61,375 nt of DNA from JBBQVS01 sp038211295 (GTDB taxonomy: Bacteria; Chloroflexota; Ktedonobacteria; Ktedonobacterales; Ktedonobacteraceae), in contig JBBQVS010000015.1 of the NCBI GenBank assembly GCA_038211295.1, positions 1-61,375 on the forward strand. The letters are read 5' to 3'. Below are positions 14,929 through 24,941 of this stretch, one piece after another. Every line of letters begins with the position of its first letter. The stretch's first letter is position 1. The translations under genes and the position numbers were made by a program. Under the pieces are notes generated by a model that saw only the letters and a list, made by a program, of their open reading frames with translations, had not been told where the DNA came from and did no database searches.

Positions 14929-17900
14929 TCATGTTGTTGTGGCTCGGAAGTAGACAGATGAACCATACCCTTCAAAGACCATATGGAAATCTTGCGGCAT
15001 TGTAAAATGCCTGAAAACCTCCGCTTGATAGGGGCCGTTATCTGAGACAATCCAGATACGGCTATGGCTAGAAAGAACGGCCTGAAAGTCCTGCTGGTTC
15101 AACATAGCTTTCGCGCCCGACGCAGTTTCAACAATTGAGCCGTTTTGCTCAATTAGAAAGAGCGCACGATTGACCGAGAAAAAGTAGTCAGCTTTACCTA
15201 CATAGTAAAGTGTACAGTTAGGTGGTGCAATTGAAATTACAATGTCGTTCTTCTGCATATGCGCTTTCATGTAACTGCCACTTGCATCATAGTCCGCATA
15301 GTGACGATGATACTGGAAGCCAACCAAACGACTTACAAACAAGTTGTAGCCGCTTAATGGGAGAATAGGTATAATCAATACAGCAGCACAAACAACAATC
15401 ACCGTGGCACGAAGCACAAACTTCACAGGGCCAGAGAGGTATCCATCGGGCTTTTCTGCGTCGGTCTGTTTTTGCAGGATGACATAAGGACGGGCATAGC
15501 TCCAGATGACTAGCAGTATTTTCAGCAACGCAAACGACCCCATTAGGTAGTAGACGGGTAATAGTGCGTACACATAGCGATCCGCAGTAGCAGTGAAGAC
15601 GAGCACAACCATCAGAATAGAAACGACTAGGAACAGAGCGCAATATTTCACACGCATATCTGTACTTCGTCGCGCCCAGATACAACCAAGTACCGCGAGT
15701 ATTGAATTCAACGTTATCCAGGGATACGCGCCACGTCCTATATTATCTGGTATGAAAAGCAGGTTTGTGTAAAAGGGAATGTTGTCCGTTGTAAATCCTA
15801 CTTGCGGACGTTCGCTTGCGTCAGTACCCAGAATGGGTGGATGTGTGTACTTGGCAATAGTCAACTGGATACCAATAATTGCGACGCAGAACAGCCCAGC
15901 AAACCACCACTGCTTCTGGTACATCACGGAAGGCAGGGGCCGCTTGCCGTCATAGCTCGCCATTAGAATAGCCAGTAACAGGCCAGGGAGGGCGATGAAC
16001 ACCTCTTCATGACTCAAGTATGTTAGCACCAAGCTAACCGCAGCAGCGGCGACAAGAGAAGCGCGATTCCGCTTTTCAATCGCGCGGTAGAAGAGGAAGA
16101 TGGTAAGCAGAGTCATCATCTGCTCTTGCTCATACATACGCATCTGCCGACTCCACACCAGAGAGGTGGGCGAGAAGGCGAGCATCGCAGTAGCAAGTAG
16201 CGCGATACGTTTGTCAAAGAAGTATGTACCGACCACGTAGATGAGCGGCAAACTCACAAGATATTCTACAACACTAATCGCTCGTGGAATACCATCCGCT
16301 TCGCCAAAAACCGTTTTCCAGATTGCGAGCAGATAAGAATAGAACTCAGCTTTTGGATAAAGGAAACCCGAAGGGAAAAAGGGCAAGCCATGCGAAAGAA
16401 TTCCTTGAGCAGCATAATAGCTTGACAACTCATCTTGCCAGTACGGTTCGTAGGCGAGGTTGTAGCAACTAAGAGGAATAGCAATCAACACAAGCACGAC
16501 CAGACCCCAATTGTCACGCAACCAACGCAGAACTCTAGCTTTTTTGCCGTAGCCCTTGATCGCTACCATTTGTGCGGTTGTCGTGCGAAAGTTTTCTATG
16601 CTCGCTTGCAGAGGTTGAAGACGCGCGTTCGCGAATAGGGTAGTATCGTCGTCCTCATCTGTAAGACCTCGTTTGTGGCGCGTCGCCGTATTGTACCAGA
16701 GTAGTAGCGATGTGGCCCACACAATAGCGAGAAGGATTGATACCCAGAACCATGTATAGGGAAATGGACGTGGCATCTGCGACTCGCGTGATAGTGCTAA
16801 CAGCAACGTCTGGAACGCGAGTGCGGGTACAAACATCAGGCTTCCTATCGCTAACGCGTCGCGTAGAGAACGTGAATAACGTCGCAACACTCCTAGCGAA
16901 AAGCTCAACCAGAGCACGAGTATAAACAGAGCAGCACCAACGACAACTTCTACCGATAACGCGATTGGTACAATCTGTACATCATACTGACTTAAATCCT
17001 CTGGCAGATAGAAGGCTCCAATTTGACCTGGACGAGCGACAAACGCAGGATGTCCCCAAGATTTTACAGCATCTCCACCCTGTTGCCAGTTTGGAGTGGC
17101 ATCAGGCGAGGCAACCCAGTGATTATCGGCCACTAACCAGAAGCTAGACCCCGAATTGTCACTGAGCAGTACGTCTGTTGATAATGCTGAGCTGAGCGAT
17201 GTTAGCCCTGCTTCGCCAGTATTTATACCGGGGGCAACAACGCGCATAGCTATGGTGTTTACGCCAGCGTGTAGGTAGGGCGAGATATTATATATTCCCA
17301 TTGCGAGTCCCGCTCGCGGTTGTACGTTCACTGTTGTATCGCTGAGATACGTTGCGAGGTCCTGATCTAGAGCAGGATTTAGGATTGGAGTTTGACCACG
17401 CCAAGAGATAAATTGGTTGCCATTTATATACACGTCGGTTCTGCCAGTAGCAGCGAGGCGCAACCAGGCACCATTATAGCTTAGCGGAAGAGAAAAGTTT
17501 CGCACAAAGTACGCATCATGACTTATGCCCACGCCAATCCATTGTGAAGACAGGGGACGCTCGTAGAGCAAGGGATTCACTTGAGACTGGGGGGAAAGCG
17601 TAAGTGCTGTATTTTTGCGTATTGCGGGCCAACTTGTGGCATCATAACCCGTCTGAGTCCAGCTACTCGACTTGTCGGTGAGTGCAGGATAGCGTTGCGA
17701 GACCAGCGTTACCTGAGATGTTGCAACCCAGCCGCTTCCCGAACCACTACGATACACGGCATTGCCACGCACTGTGCCAAAACTCAGGCGTACCGAGGGG
17801 GCCGCTTTATCTACATTCGCTACGCGTACCGCAACCGAATTTGTTCCAACCAGAACAGTAGAGGTCACATCATAAACATATGACCTCGGAAAATTGCCGC

Positions 17901-18288
17901 GGGTAAAGTCTTTGCGGTTTGTGCCAATATAGACACCATTGACCCAGATAGTATAAACCTGATTCGCAGCGATGACTATAAACGCGCTATCCGCAGGTGA
18001 GTTTACAGAGAAAGAGTGGCGAAAGTATGCAACAGGGCCAGTGCCGTCCGCCGCCGTTATCCATTGAGCATTTCCCCAGTTGGGTTCAAAACTTGCGGGC
18101 TGCGGTACAATAAAGAGTTGATAGGAGAAGATAGAAGACCCCAGGCAGGCGAGCAAGAGGCATATCCAGATCAAGGGATGAACACCAACGCGCTTTATAA
18201 GCATCTGCGAATTTCGGCGTGCCTGTTCTGATAATGATAACGAAGAAGATGTTTCTTCTACTGGTTTTGGTTGCGGCGATGTAATCAT
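14929..18288 (-). CDS. GT-C (GT39-like) membrane glycosyltransferase fused to jelly-roll domains
   Basis: This 1119-residue protein has a cytoplasmic N-tail, one membrane helix (about 38-58), then two extracytoplasmic beta domains (about 65-190 and 245-350). The first has NWGNAQWI, YFRHSF and IWVNGVYIG, as in the N-terminal carbohydrate-binding domain of alpha-L-rhamnosidases; the second has YFVRNFSLPL and DVYINGNQ. A second membrane region (about 440-530) precedes a GT-C part beginning about residue 585, with the acidic pair in YWQDELSSYY and a SRQMRMYEQEQMM loop. GT-C enzymes use polyprenyl-phosphate sugars on the outer face of the membrane. It ends a block containing a GT2 that could make such donors. 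Acceptor unknown. Confidence 0.8.
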   Translation of the reverse strand: MITSPQPKPVEETSSSLSLSEQARRNSQMLIKRVGVHPLIWICLLLACLGSSIFSYQLFIVPQPASFEPNWGNAQWITAADGTGPVAYFRHSFSVNSPADSAFIVIAANQVYTIWVNGVYIGTNRKDFTRGNFPRSYVYDVTSTVLVGTNSVAVRVANVDKAAPSVRLSFGTVRGNAVYRSGSGSGWVATSQVTLVSQRYPALTDKSSSWTQTGYDATSWPAIRKNTALTLSPQSQVNPLLYERPLSSQWIGVGISHDAYFVRNFSLPLSYNGAWLRLAATGRTDVYINGNQFISWRGQTPILNPALDQDLATYLSDTTVNVQPRAGLAMGIYNISPYLHAGVNTIAMRVVAPGINTGEAGLTSLSSALSTDVLLSDNSGSSFWLVADNHWVASPDATPNWQQGGDAVKSWGHPAFVARPGQIGAFYLPEDLSQYDVQIVPIALSVEVVVGAALFILVLWLSFSLGVLRRYSRSLRDALAIGSLMFVPALAFQTLLLALSRESQMPRPFPYTWFWVSILLAIVWATSLLLWYNTATRHKRGLTDEDDDTTLFANARLQPLQASIENFRTTTAQMVAIKGYGKKARVLRWLRDNWGLVVLVLIAIPLSCYNLAYEPYWQDELSSYYAAQGILSHGLPFFPSGFLYPKAEFYSYLLAIWKTVFGEADGIPRAISVVEYLVSLPLIYVVGTYFFDKRIALLATAMLAFSPTSLVWSRQMRMYEQEQMMTLLTIFLFYRAIEKRNRASLVAAAAVSLVLTYLSHEEVFIALPGLLLAILMASYDGKRPLPSVMYQKQWWFAGLFCVAIIGIQLTIAKYTHPPILGTDASERPQVGFTTDNIPFYTNLLFIPDNIGRGAYPWITLNSILAVLGCIWARRSTDMRVKYCALFLVVSILMVVLVFTATADRYVYALLPVYYLMGSFALLKILLVIWSYARPYVILQKQTDAEKPDGYLSGPVKFVLRATVIVVCAAVLIIPILPLSGYNLFVSRLVGFQYHRHYADYDASGSYMKAHMQKNDIVISIAPPNCTLYYVGKADYFFSVNRALFLIEQNGSIVETASGAKAMLNQQDFQAVLSSHSRIWIVSDNGPYQAEVFRHFTMPQDFHMVFEGYGSSVYFRATTT

Positions 18289-18315
18289 AACTACACTTCT
18301 TTCTTCGTATTCACC

Positions 18316-19674
18316 TTAGTACAGACCAGACAATGCTTGACGGGCAGTATTATTACGGTAGCTTGGGTCAAACTTCAATGCTTCAAACAAGATATTTCTT
18401 CCCTCGCTATACCTTCCCTCACGCAAGGCACTTAACCCTATGTACGTGATTGCAGACGAGCTTATATCAGCATTAGGTCTCGCGTCTAAAATCATCCTCA
18501 TCTGTGCAACTGATGCTCCATAATCATGCACGTCATACAGAATGCGACCATTCATGTATTGCCCGTAGAGGTTAGTATGGTCAATCTTTATAAGTAGTTG
18601 CACCCAGATCAATGCGGTATTGTCGTGTTCTTGCCTAAATACAACTGAGCCATTCAATGATTTCGTAAGTTCCGCTAAATTCTGCAGTGTGTTGTTCATC
18701 TCACCAATCACCCAGGGTGCTGAAGAGTGAGTCTGCCAGACTGCCAACAGTTCCTGATAAGCTTGAAGATAGTTCTTATTAGAGCGGTATACGGATGCTA
18801 AATAGATACGAATATCATCATTATTCTGACTATTATGTAAAAAGTATAATGCTTCTCCGCGCTCAACATGCGATGCCGCGACCTGCTGCAAAGAAGGATT
18901 TAATGCCTGGGCCACGTTGAGCCAATTCAACGCCTGCCCATAATTGCCGGAGGACAGGTTTTGCTTAACCTCAAAGTTGCAAAGAATTCCCGCCGGACCA
19001 CGTCCGAGTAGTAGCACGAAGAATGCACAGGCGGCGATCCACACATATTTTCGGTTCGTATCTCTGGGGCCTGTGTAGGGCTGCGTAACAAGAAAGCGTC
19101 GGGACTCGAAAAGGAGTAGGGAGGCAAGCAAGGGTAAAAGGATACCATATGATATTTGATCTACTAAAAGTAATAAACGCCCACTGATCGTTGCATCTGT
19201 AAATTTGTATGGGTCTATTATGATACGGTCAGCCTGAGAGCCATACCCAAAGTGACGCTGTATTAAAAGCATTTGAACTTTATGTTGTGTAAGAATATTC
19301 ATGCCAGCTATATCTATAAAAAGGTATTGTAAGAAAAAGAGTAACACAGGAATGAGACATAAAAAAGCAGCTGTCCTGTATTTATCAACAAAGAACGTAC
19401 TGCCTTTGAACGTCTTGACTGTGGCGGCGGCGACGGCGAAAGAGTAAAGCGCACTAAACAAACAGAGCAACCCATAAGAGAACACACCGGTTCGTATCTG
19501 CCAGCCTATATCGACGGACAATTTCCAGGCTGAAGAACTTCCTAATAAAGGGTCCGACAGCCAAGGCAAAACACTGGCAGCAAGCATAAGGAAGCCGCCA
19601 GCAATTGGAAACAGTACCTTGAGAGGTGAAGCCCCTCCTCTATTCAAAAACCAGAATTGCTTTATAGTAACCAT
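18316..19674 (-). CDS. Membrane protein with C-terminal TPR-like repeats
   Basis: A 452-residue protein of unknown function. Residues 1 to about 225 contain five or six membrane helices; the rest is a helical solenoid with TPR-like periodicity (GNYGQALNWLNVAQALNP, YLQAYQELLAVW, GRYSEGRNILFEALKFDP). The ATG at 19674 is preferred over an in-frame GTG at 19689, because only the former has a purine-rich stretch (GGGAATAGAGA) at a usable distance. It lies 27 bases upstream of the GT-C gene in the same direction and is probably co-transcribed, so it may serve as a partner or scaffold in glycan assembly. Confidence 0.7.
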   Translation of the reverse strand: MVTIKQFWFLNRGGASPLKVLFPIAGGFLMLAASVLPWLSDPLLGSSSAWKLSVDIGWQIRTGVFSYGLLCLFSALYSFAVAAATVKTFKGSTFFVDKYRTAAFLCLIPVLLFFLQYLFIDIAGMNILTQHKVQMLLIQRHFGYGSQADRIIIDPYKFTDATISGRLLLLVDQISYGILLPLLASLLLFESRRFLVTQPYTGPRDTNRKYVWIAACAFFVLLLGRGPAGILCNFEVKQNLSSGNYGQALNWLNVAQALNPSLQQVAASHVERGEALYFLHNSQNNDDIRIYLASVYRSNKNYLQAYQELLAVWQTHSSAPWVIGEMNNTLQNLAELTKSLNGSVVFRQEHDNTALIWVQLLIKIDHTNLYGQYMNGRILYDVHDYGASVAQMRMILDARPNADISSSAITYIGLSALREGRYSEGRNILFEALKFDPSYRNNTARQALSGLY

Positions 19675-19743
19675 TGTCTCTATTCCCACTCATGTACTGG
19701 TTAATAACACTCTACATCGCCTATAGTACACAGCCGTAGAAGC

Positions 19744-21081
19744 TTACGAGTGCTCAATACCTGTCACGCGTACAGCTTGCCCATCTTTCAATTGGTGTAT
19801 TCCCGTCAAGACAACAGTCTCGCCTTGTGCAAGGCCATTGTCAATGTATACAGTGTTCTCTGAACGTCCAAAGATATGGACGTGTTGCAGATGTGCAAGG
19901 TGGCCACGGACAACAAAAACCATAGAGTCAAGCGCAGGATTAATCACTGCCAATCGTGGTATCACAACAGCTTTATTGGCAGATGTTTGAATACGCACAA
20001 AAGCACTCATGCCGGGAAGCAGCATCTGGTCAGTATTTTTCACCTGCACCCATGCTTCAAATGTATCCGTTTGTGGGTCAGCTACTGGCACTATTGAAAC
20101 GACTGTTCCGTTCAGATTAAGATTAGGAAGCGCAGATGGGGTGACTGTAGCAGATTGACCAAGCCGTACCTGTTGCAGGTTTGTCAAAGGAATTTTCACA
20201 TGTACAATCACTGATGTCTCATCCATAATTGTAACAAGGGTCGTATTCGCGGCAAATGTCTCACCGGGATTGATGTTTAGCGCAGTAACGACACCAGCCA
20301 TTGGCGAAATGATGTTTCCATTGTGCAACATTGGTGAAGACGCTTGAGCGACCAGAGCATTGTACGCGCTCGTCGCTTGATCGTACTGCTTCTGAGCCTC
20401 TGCGATAGCAACGGCATTGCCAGCCCCAGAAACAGAGTTGAGGTACGCCTGGGCTGCGGCCTTATTGTTCGCAGCCTGTTGCACCTGAATATTCAACGCA
20501 GTGGGATCAAGCTGCAAAAGTGCCTGCCCGACAGTTACCTGGTCGCCAGCTTTGACCGGCACTTTGAGCACCTGCTCCGAAACTGGGTATGCGATATTTA
20601 TTTGTTGCAGTGGAAACGTAATACCACCACCACCAATATCCTGATTGACGCTCTTTGAGCCTGCCTGATACAAGGTCACGTCGGCCTGTCCACCGGATAA
20701 ACCTTTCACAGCAAGCACTACCAAAGCGATAATAAGCAGCGCACTAGCGCACGCGCCAGCTACTGCTAAACGCTTGTTTTTGAAGAGACCAGATTTTTTG
20801 TCTTCTGGACGTTGTGGCTGTAAAGGCTGAGAAGGTGGTGGCGTCGCTGGCACTGTTTGAGCTGGGCCTGCGTTCATAGGTCTCTGTTGACTTTGAGCAT
20901 ATTGAGGTGGCACTCCACGACCATCGAGGCGAACCGTGGCATCAGGTGCTTGCCCGTTTGGTGAAAATTGAGCGGGTGCTGTTGAACCAACAGGAGCAGA
21001 AGGCATGTTCCTCATATCGTTTTGACGTTGACCATAGCCGGCGGGCTGTCCATTTTGAAAAAATCCAGAATTGTTACTCAT
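19744..21081 (-). CDS. HlyD/RND-type membrane fusion (adaptor) protein
   Basis: A 445-residue adaptor-like protein. The first 100 residues are cytoplasmic, rich in Pro, Gln and Gly. A membrane anchor follows (about 107-128), then a split biotinyl-lipoyl domain (VPVKAGDQVTVGQALLQLDP and ISPMAGVVTALNINPGE) around a short helical hairpin (about 190-245), then beta-barrel and membrane-proximal domains. Such proteins normally work with an ABC or RND pump, but none is encoded nearby. GGAG lies eight bases before the ATG at 21081; a GTG nine bases earlier is less likely. Its place among glycan genes suggests export of a surface compound, which is inference. Confidence 0.82.
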   Translation of the reverse strand: MSNNSGFFQNGQPAGYGQRQNDMRNMPSAPVGSTAPAQFSPNGQAPDATVRLDGRGVPPQYAQSQQRPMNAGPAQTVPATPPPSQPLQPQRPEDKKSGLFKNKRLAVAGACASALLIIALVVLAVKGLSGGQADVTLYQAGSKSVNQDIGGGGITFPLQQINIAYPVSEQVLKVPVKAGDQVTVGQALLQLDPTALNIQVQQAANNKAAAQAYLNSVSGAGNAVAIAEAQKQYDQATSAYNALVAQASSPMLHNGNIISPMAGVVTALNINPGETFAANTTLVTIMDETSVIVHVKIPLTNLQQVRLGQSATVTPSALPNLNLNGTVVSIVPVADPQTDTFEAWVQVKNTDQMLLPGMSAFVRIQTSANKAVVIPRLAVINPALDSMVFVVRGHLAHLQHVHIFGRSENTVYIDNGLAQGETVVLTGIHQLKDGQAVRVTGIEHS

Positions 21082-21157
21082 ACTTCTCACTCCGTGTTGT
21101 TACATACTTTCTCATAGAAGACATACACATTTACAACAATACTAAAACCTACCAGCC

Positions 21158-22657
21158 TTATGCAGCGCGTTGCTGCTGCTTCGCGCTCTTTGCTTTGCCA
21201 CCTGTAAACAGATACATGCAGCCACCCATACTACCAAACATCAATGCCTGCACGTCCATTATCAAAGCCAGTAAGAGCGCGGTAGGAGGCGCGATATGCA
21301 TTGACAGGAAGATGTACGTAAAGGCCCATTCACGGACTCCAAAGCCATTGATTGAGATAGGTAGGAACGTTACAAGCGAGATAAAGGGTATTGCCACAAA
21401 GTAGAAGTACAAAGGTAGATGAACGCCCAACGCTATGGCATAGGCATAGTGGTTTAAGCAACTGGCTATCCAGAAGATCACCCCATAGAGAATAGCGATG
21501 GCGAGCGAGCGAGGACGTTTCATCGCCACACTCAAGGCCAGACCGATTTTAATACCTGATTTAAAGACTTTGTGTGTTATCCATTTACCTTTTACAAAGC
21601 GGGGTAAGAGCACAGCGAAAAAGACCGCGCCACCTATCATTCCACCTACCAGTGCGCTTAATCCAAAAAACCACAGGATAATTTGGTCGCTGAAGTGGTT
21701 GTGCCACAAAATGATGACCGGTATACCAATCAACATCATACCGAAAAAGCCTGTTACACGGCTCATTACCACCGCGCTCGCAGATCCAGGATTGTTGCCT
21801 GACGCATCACCGACGCGAACCGCTTTGATGGCATCGCCACCCATACCTGTTGGTAGAAAATGACTGAACGCAATGCCAACCAGGTAAAGGTCTACCAGGT
21901 CTGCAAGATCGAACTTAATATGTTCAGCATTAAGAAGACTACGCCATTGATAGGCACTAGCAATAATGCAGAATAATCCAACAATAAAGCCCACAAGCAA
22001 CTGGCCCTTATCGGCATGAGACAGCACGCTGAGCAGACTTCCCCAGGAAAACGACTTGAAGAGTATTACGAATAGGGCAATTGTACAGCCAACGCGTATA
22101 ACCAGGCTCAGCCATTTTTTCTTCTTTGGTTTGGCAACACTTGCCACCTGCACAGTAGGTAAAACTGAGAGATCACGCGGCACCGACGAGTTTTGCACGA
22201 GGGCAGAGTTTTCGGTGATGCGAGAGACCTGCACGATTGGCGTACCTACATATGATGGTTGCTTCATCAAGGCTGATTGCTCTACGAAGGACTTCACAAC
22301 GGGGGGGGTAGTAGGTACTTTGTCTACGATGCTTCCTACTGTAAAACCGCGTGTACTGCTCGGCTTTGGCAAACGAAAGGCTTTAAGCTCAAGCGTGTCT
22401 TCCAAAGAAATGTCCTTATGCAAAGCCTGAGTGACTTTTACAGGTTGCTCCGCAACTGCCTTTACTTCGGGAGGAGTCACAGGCTCTTTCTCCATGACAC
22501 CTTGCTGCACAGAAGTATCCTGTTCATCAAGAGGCTTTGGCAATCGAGATGCATTGAGTATCACTGTATTTTCAGCAGAAATGTCCGGCCCTAGAGCCGG
22601 AACATTTCTAGGCAGGTTGTTGTAGCGGCGTTCTTGTTTTGAAGCATGTGTTTTCAT
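21158..22657 (-). CDS. Flippase-like (LPG-synthase TM / UPF0104) membrane protein
   Basis: A 499-residue protein. The last 315 residues carry about eight membrane helices of the lysylphosphatidylglycerol-synthase transmembrane family, including the family signatures FSHFLPTGMGGDAIKA and SRVTGFFGM. The first 180 residues are soluble and contain an internal duplication: residues 25-77 and 82-133 align, each with a T-[VL]-x-L-x-A-x-R-L-P-K-P motif followed by a TPP-V-K stretch. The family is linked to lipid-linked glycan or lipid translocation. A run of eight C residues on the coding strand (22301-22308) lies in the second copy. GGGAG precedes the ATG. Confidence 0.85.
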   Translation of the reverse strand: MKTHASKQERRYNNLPRNVPALGPDISAENTVILNASRLPKPLDEQDTSVQQGVMEKEPVTPPEVKAVAEQPVKVTQALHKDISLEDTLELKAFRLPKPSSTRGFTVGSIVDKVPTTPPVVKSFVEQSALMKQPSYVGTPIVQVSRITENSALVQNSSVPRDLSVLPTVQVASVAKPKKKKWLSLVIRVGCTIALFVILFKSFSWGSLLSVLSHADKGQLLVGFIVGLFCIIASAYQWRSLLNAEHIKFDLADLVDLYLVGIAFSHFLPTGMGGDAIKAVRVGDASGNNPGSASAVVMSRVTGFFGMMLIGIPVIILWHNHFSDQIILWFFGLSALVGGMIGGAVFFAVLLPRFVKGKWITHKVFKSGIKIGLALSVAMKRPRSLAIAILYGVIFWIASCLNHYAYAIALGVHLPLYFYFVAIPFISLVTFLPISINGFGVREWAFTYIFLSMHIAPPTALLLALIMDVQALMFGSMGGCMYLFTGGKAKSAKQQQRAA

Positions 22658-22689
22658 CTATTTATCTCCCGCTATACTGTAACAGACTG

Positions 22690-23658
22690 CTACATCTTAG
22701 GCAATAAAGCAGTACTATAGAGTGCTACAATATCGTGGAACTCGCGGCTAAGACCTTCTTCCAACGAGACAATGGGAGCATAGCCAAGCGTTTTTTGCGC
22801 AAGCGTGATATCGGCAAAGGTGTGGCGAACATCGCCATGCTGTGACTCGACATTCTCGTAGCGAATGGTTGCATGGCTCACATCTTGTAGAAGCTTGACG
22901 ACATTGCTGAGAGAAATGCGGGAGCCGCCAGCAATATTCATCACCTTGCCCACTGCATCAACAGTGGATGCCGCGCGTACATTAGCTTCCACAATATCAG
23001 AGATGTACGTGAAATCTCTTGTCTGCTCGCCATCGCCAAACAAACGGATGGGCTTATCCTCAAACACTGCTTTGCAGAAACGATGAAATGCCATGTCAGG
23101 TCGCTGTCGCGGTCCGTAAACGGTGAAGTAGCGTAACGAAACTGTTGGTACACCGAAGTTTGCATGATAGAGGCTGCACAGATGCTCAGCCGCCAACTTT
23201 GTCACACCGTAAGGCGAGTATGGATGACAGACCGCGTTTTCAGTGATGGGCAGCTCGACAGTATCGCCATACACTGATGAAGACGACGCATACACGAAAC
23301 TACGCAGAGCAGAGGCGTGTTTTGCCGCTTCCAGCAAACGTTGTGTTACCAGAATGTTCACATCAACGTAGTGCGCGAACTCACTACCCCAGCTTGCGCG
23401 TACACCTGCTTGGGCTGACTGGTGGAACACCCAGTCGATACCCTGCAAAAGTTGGTGCAGATTCATAGTGAGAAGATTGTCCTCGATAAGCGTGACGCCT
23501 TTGGTGGAACGTAGCTTCTCCAGGTTGCGCTCTTTTATGGAACGCGAGTAGTAGTCGGTGAACATGTCTACTCCGACAACTGTATGTCCATCGGCAAGTA
23601 AACGCTCAGCCAGATGTGAACCAACAAATCCTGCCACTCCTGTTACGAGACAACGCAT
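22690..23658 (-). CDS. NAD-dependent sugar-nucleotide epimerase/dehydratase
   Basis: A 322-residue extended SDR of the UDP-hexose/UDP-uronate 4-epimerase type. It has GVAGFVGSHLAE as cofactor loop, the SSSSVYG strand, the catalytic YSPYGVTK (Tyr-x3-Lys), RYFTVYGPRQRPDMA and GDGEQTRDFTYI. The last two resemble UDP-glucuronate 4-epimerases and related enzymes, but substrate assignment from sequence is weak. The ATG at 23658 follows GGGGGA and starts the conserved beta strand; the frame runs eight codons further upstream. It sits between two glycosyltransferase genes and the flippase-like gene, so it probably supplies their donor. Confidence 0.87.
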   Translation of the reverse strand: MRCLVTGVAGFVGSHLAERLLADGHTVVGVDMFTDYYSRSIKERNLEKLRSTKGVTLIEDNLLTMNLHQLLQGIDWVFHQSAQAGVRASWGSEFAHYVDVNILVTQRLLEAAKHASALRSFVYASSSSVYGDTVELPITENAVCHPYSPYGVTKLAAEHLCSLYHANFGVPTVSLRYFTVYGPRQRPDMAFHRFCKAVFEDKPIRLFGDGEQTRDFTYISDIVEANVRAASTVDAVGKVMNIAGGSRISLSNVVKLLQDVSHATIRYENVESQHGDVRHTFADITLAQKTLGYAPIVSLEEGLSREFHDIVALYSTALLPKM

Positions 23659-23694
23659 GTGTTTTTCCCCCGTTTTACTCAATAGAATACTCGT

Positions 23695-24900
23695 TTAGCG
23701 AACCGATGTTAGCAGTTCGTGCTCTTCTTTTATACCAGCAAAATCGTTATATGACTCGCGGTTTCGCTCTAAAAACGCAGGCCAGCTATAATTTGCTTCC
23801 CATGTCTTTTGAGCAGCATCCCCCAATGTGCTCGCGAAGCCGACATCACGCAACAACTTCAACGTACCTTGCGCTAATCCCTGTGCAGTTGGTGGAACCA
23901 GTAGGGCCACATCGGGAGTAAGGATTTGTGTGTGTGCAAGAATATCCGTTGCCAGCATTGGCACGCCGGAGCGCAGGTAGGTATACAGTTTTAGCGGCGT
24001 ATGTGTCCCTTTGCTGCGTGGACTGAGCAGGATATCAGCAAGTGCCATATACTTAGGCATCTCTTCAAGAGGACGTTGGCCCACAAAGTGTACCATAGCA
24101 GAGACGTTGAGTTTGTCAGCCTGCGCTTGCAACTTCTCAACCTGATCTGGTCTGCCACCGGCGATCACGTAGTGTGCATTCGGGAATTTGGCACGCACAG
24201 CAGGCATACTCTCAAGAAGAATATCTATACCCTGATAGTTCTCAAGCGTTCCAGTATACAGTAATACCGGCCCATTGTTGACTTTAAGGTGATTGCGAAG
24301 CTGCATTACTTCATCAGGAACTGCTGCTGGCACCTCTTCGTCAACGGCTGGCGGTAAGATCATGTAGACGGGCTTGTTTGGCGCGATCTCTTTTGCGGTC
24401 TCTGCTATGCCGGGGTAGAAGGCAACAACGCCATCTGCATTTTGCAGCATAAACTTCTGAACTGCCCCGACAATCCACATCAAGACAGGATTTTTTGTGA
24501 AATCGGAGCTTGCGACAACCGTCGAGAGGTCTGAATGCATATAGTAGAGGTGCTTGCCGCCAAACATTTTGGAAAGAAGCACACCCATCATGCCGGCCTC
24601 TTCATGAGTATGAATATAACGATATTTGCGCCATAGTAGCCGCCAGAACGCGGTCAAGAAAACCGCGAGGTCGAGCGGGAACTTCGCAAGCGAAGGCCCC
24701 GGCTTGACGCTCTTGATAAAAGGCAGTGAGGGTGCGCGATAGATTGTGAGACCCGGCAGATCAATATTTTTTCCGATAGGGTATGTCACGAGATCAACTT
24801 GATAGCCCAGAGCCACAAGTGCTTTGATGTGCTGATGTACGCAGAAGGGTGCGCCGCGCGACTCAAAGTACGGCTGTGGCGAAATCATTAAAACACGCAT
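23695..24900 (-). CDS. GT4-family glycosyltransferase
   Basis: A 401-residue GT-B enzyme. The N-terminus MRVLMISPQPYFESRGAPF holds the acceptor-domain glycine loop; the C-terminal half has VLLYTGTLENYQGIDILLES, VHFVGQRPLEEMP and a donor-site region SPRSKGTHTPLKLYTYL, where the first acidic residue of the GT4 E-x7-E motif is not obvious. AAGGAA precedes the ATG. The gene lies between the epimerase and the GT2 gene in the same direction, 36-41 bases from each, and is probably part of one transcript. Confidence 0.85.
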   Translation of the reverse strand: MRVLMISPQPYFESRGAPFCVHQHIKALVALGYQVDLVTYPIGKNIDLPGLTIYRAPSLPFIKSVKPGPSLAKFPLDLAVFLTAFWRLLWRKYRYIHTHEEAGMMGVLLSKMFGGKHLYYMHSDLSTVVASSDFTKNPVLMWIVGAVQKFMLQNADGVVAFYPGIAETAKEIAPNKPVYMILPPAVDEEVPAAVPDEVMQLRNHLKVNNGPVLLYTGTLENYQGIDILLESMPAVRAKFPNAHYVIAGGRPDQVEKLQAQADKLNVSAMVHFVGQRPLEEMPKYMALADILLSPRSKGTHTPLKLYTYLRSGVPMLATDILAHTQILTPDVALLVPPTAQGLAQGTLKLLRDVGFASTLGDAAQKTWEANYSWPAFLERNRESYNDFAGIKEEHELLTSVR

Positions 24901-24941
24901 GAATATATTTTCCTTGAAAGAGCAGTGCTCATAATAAAAAA

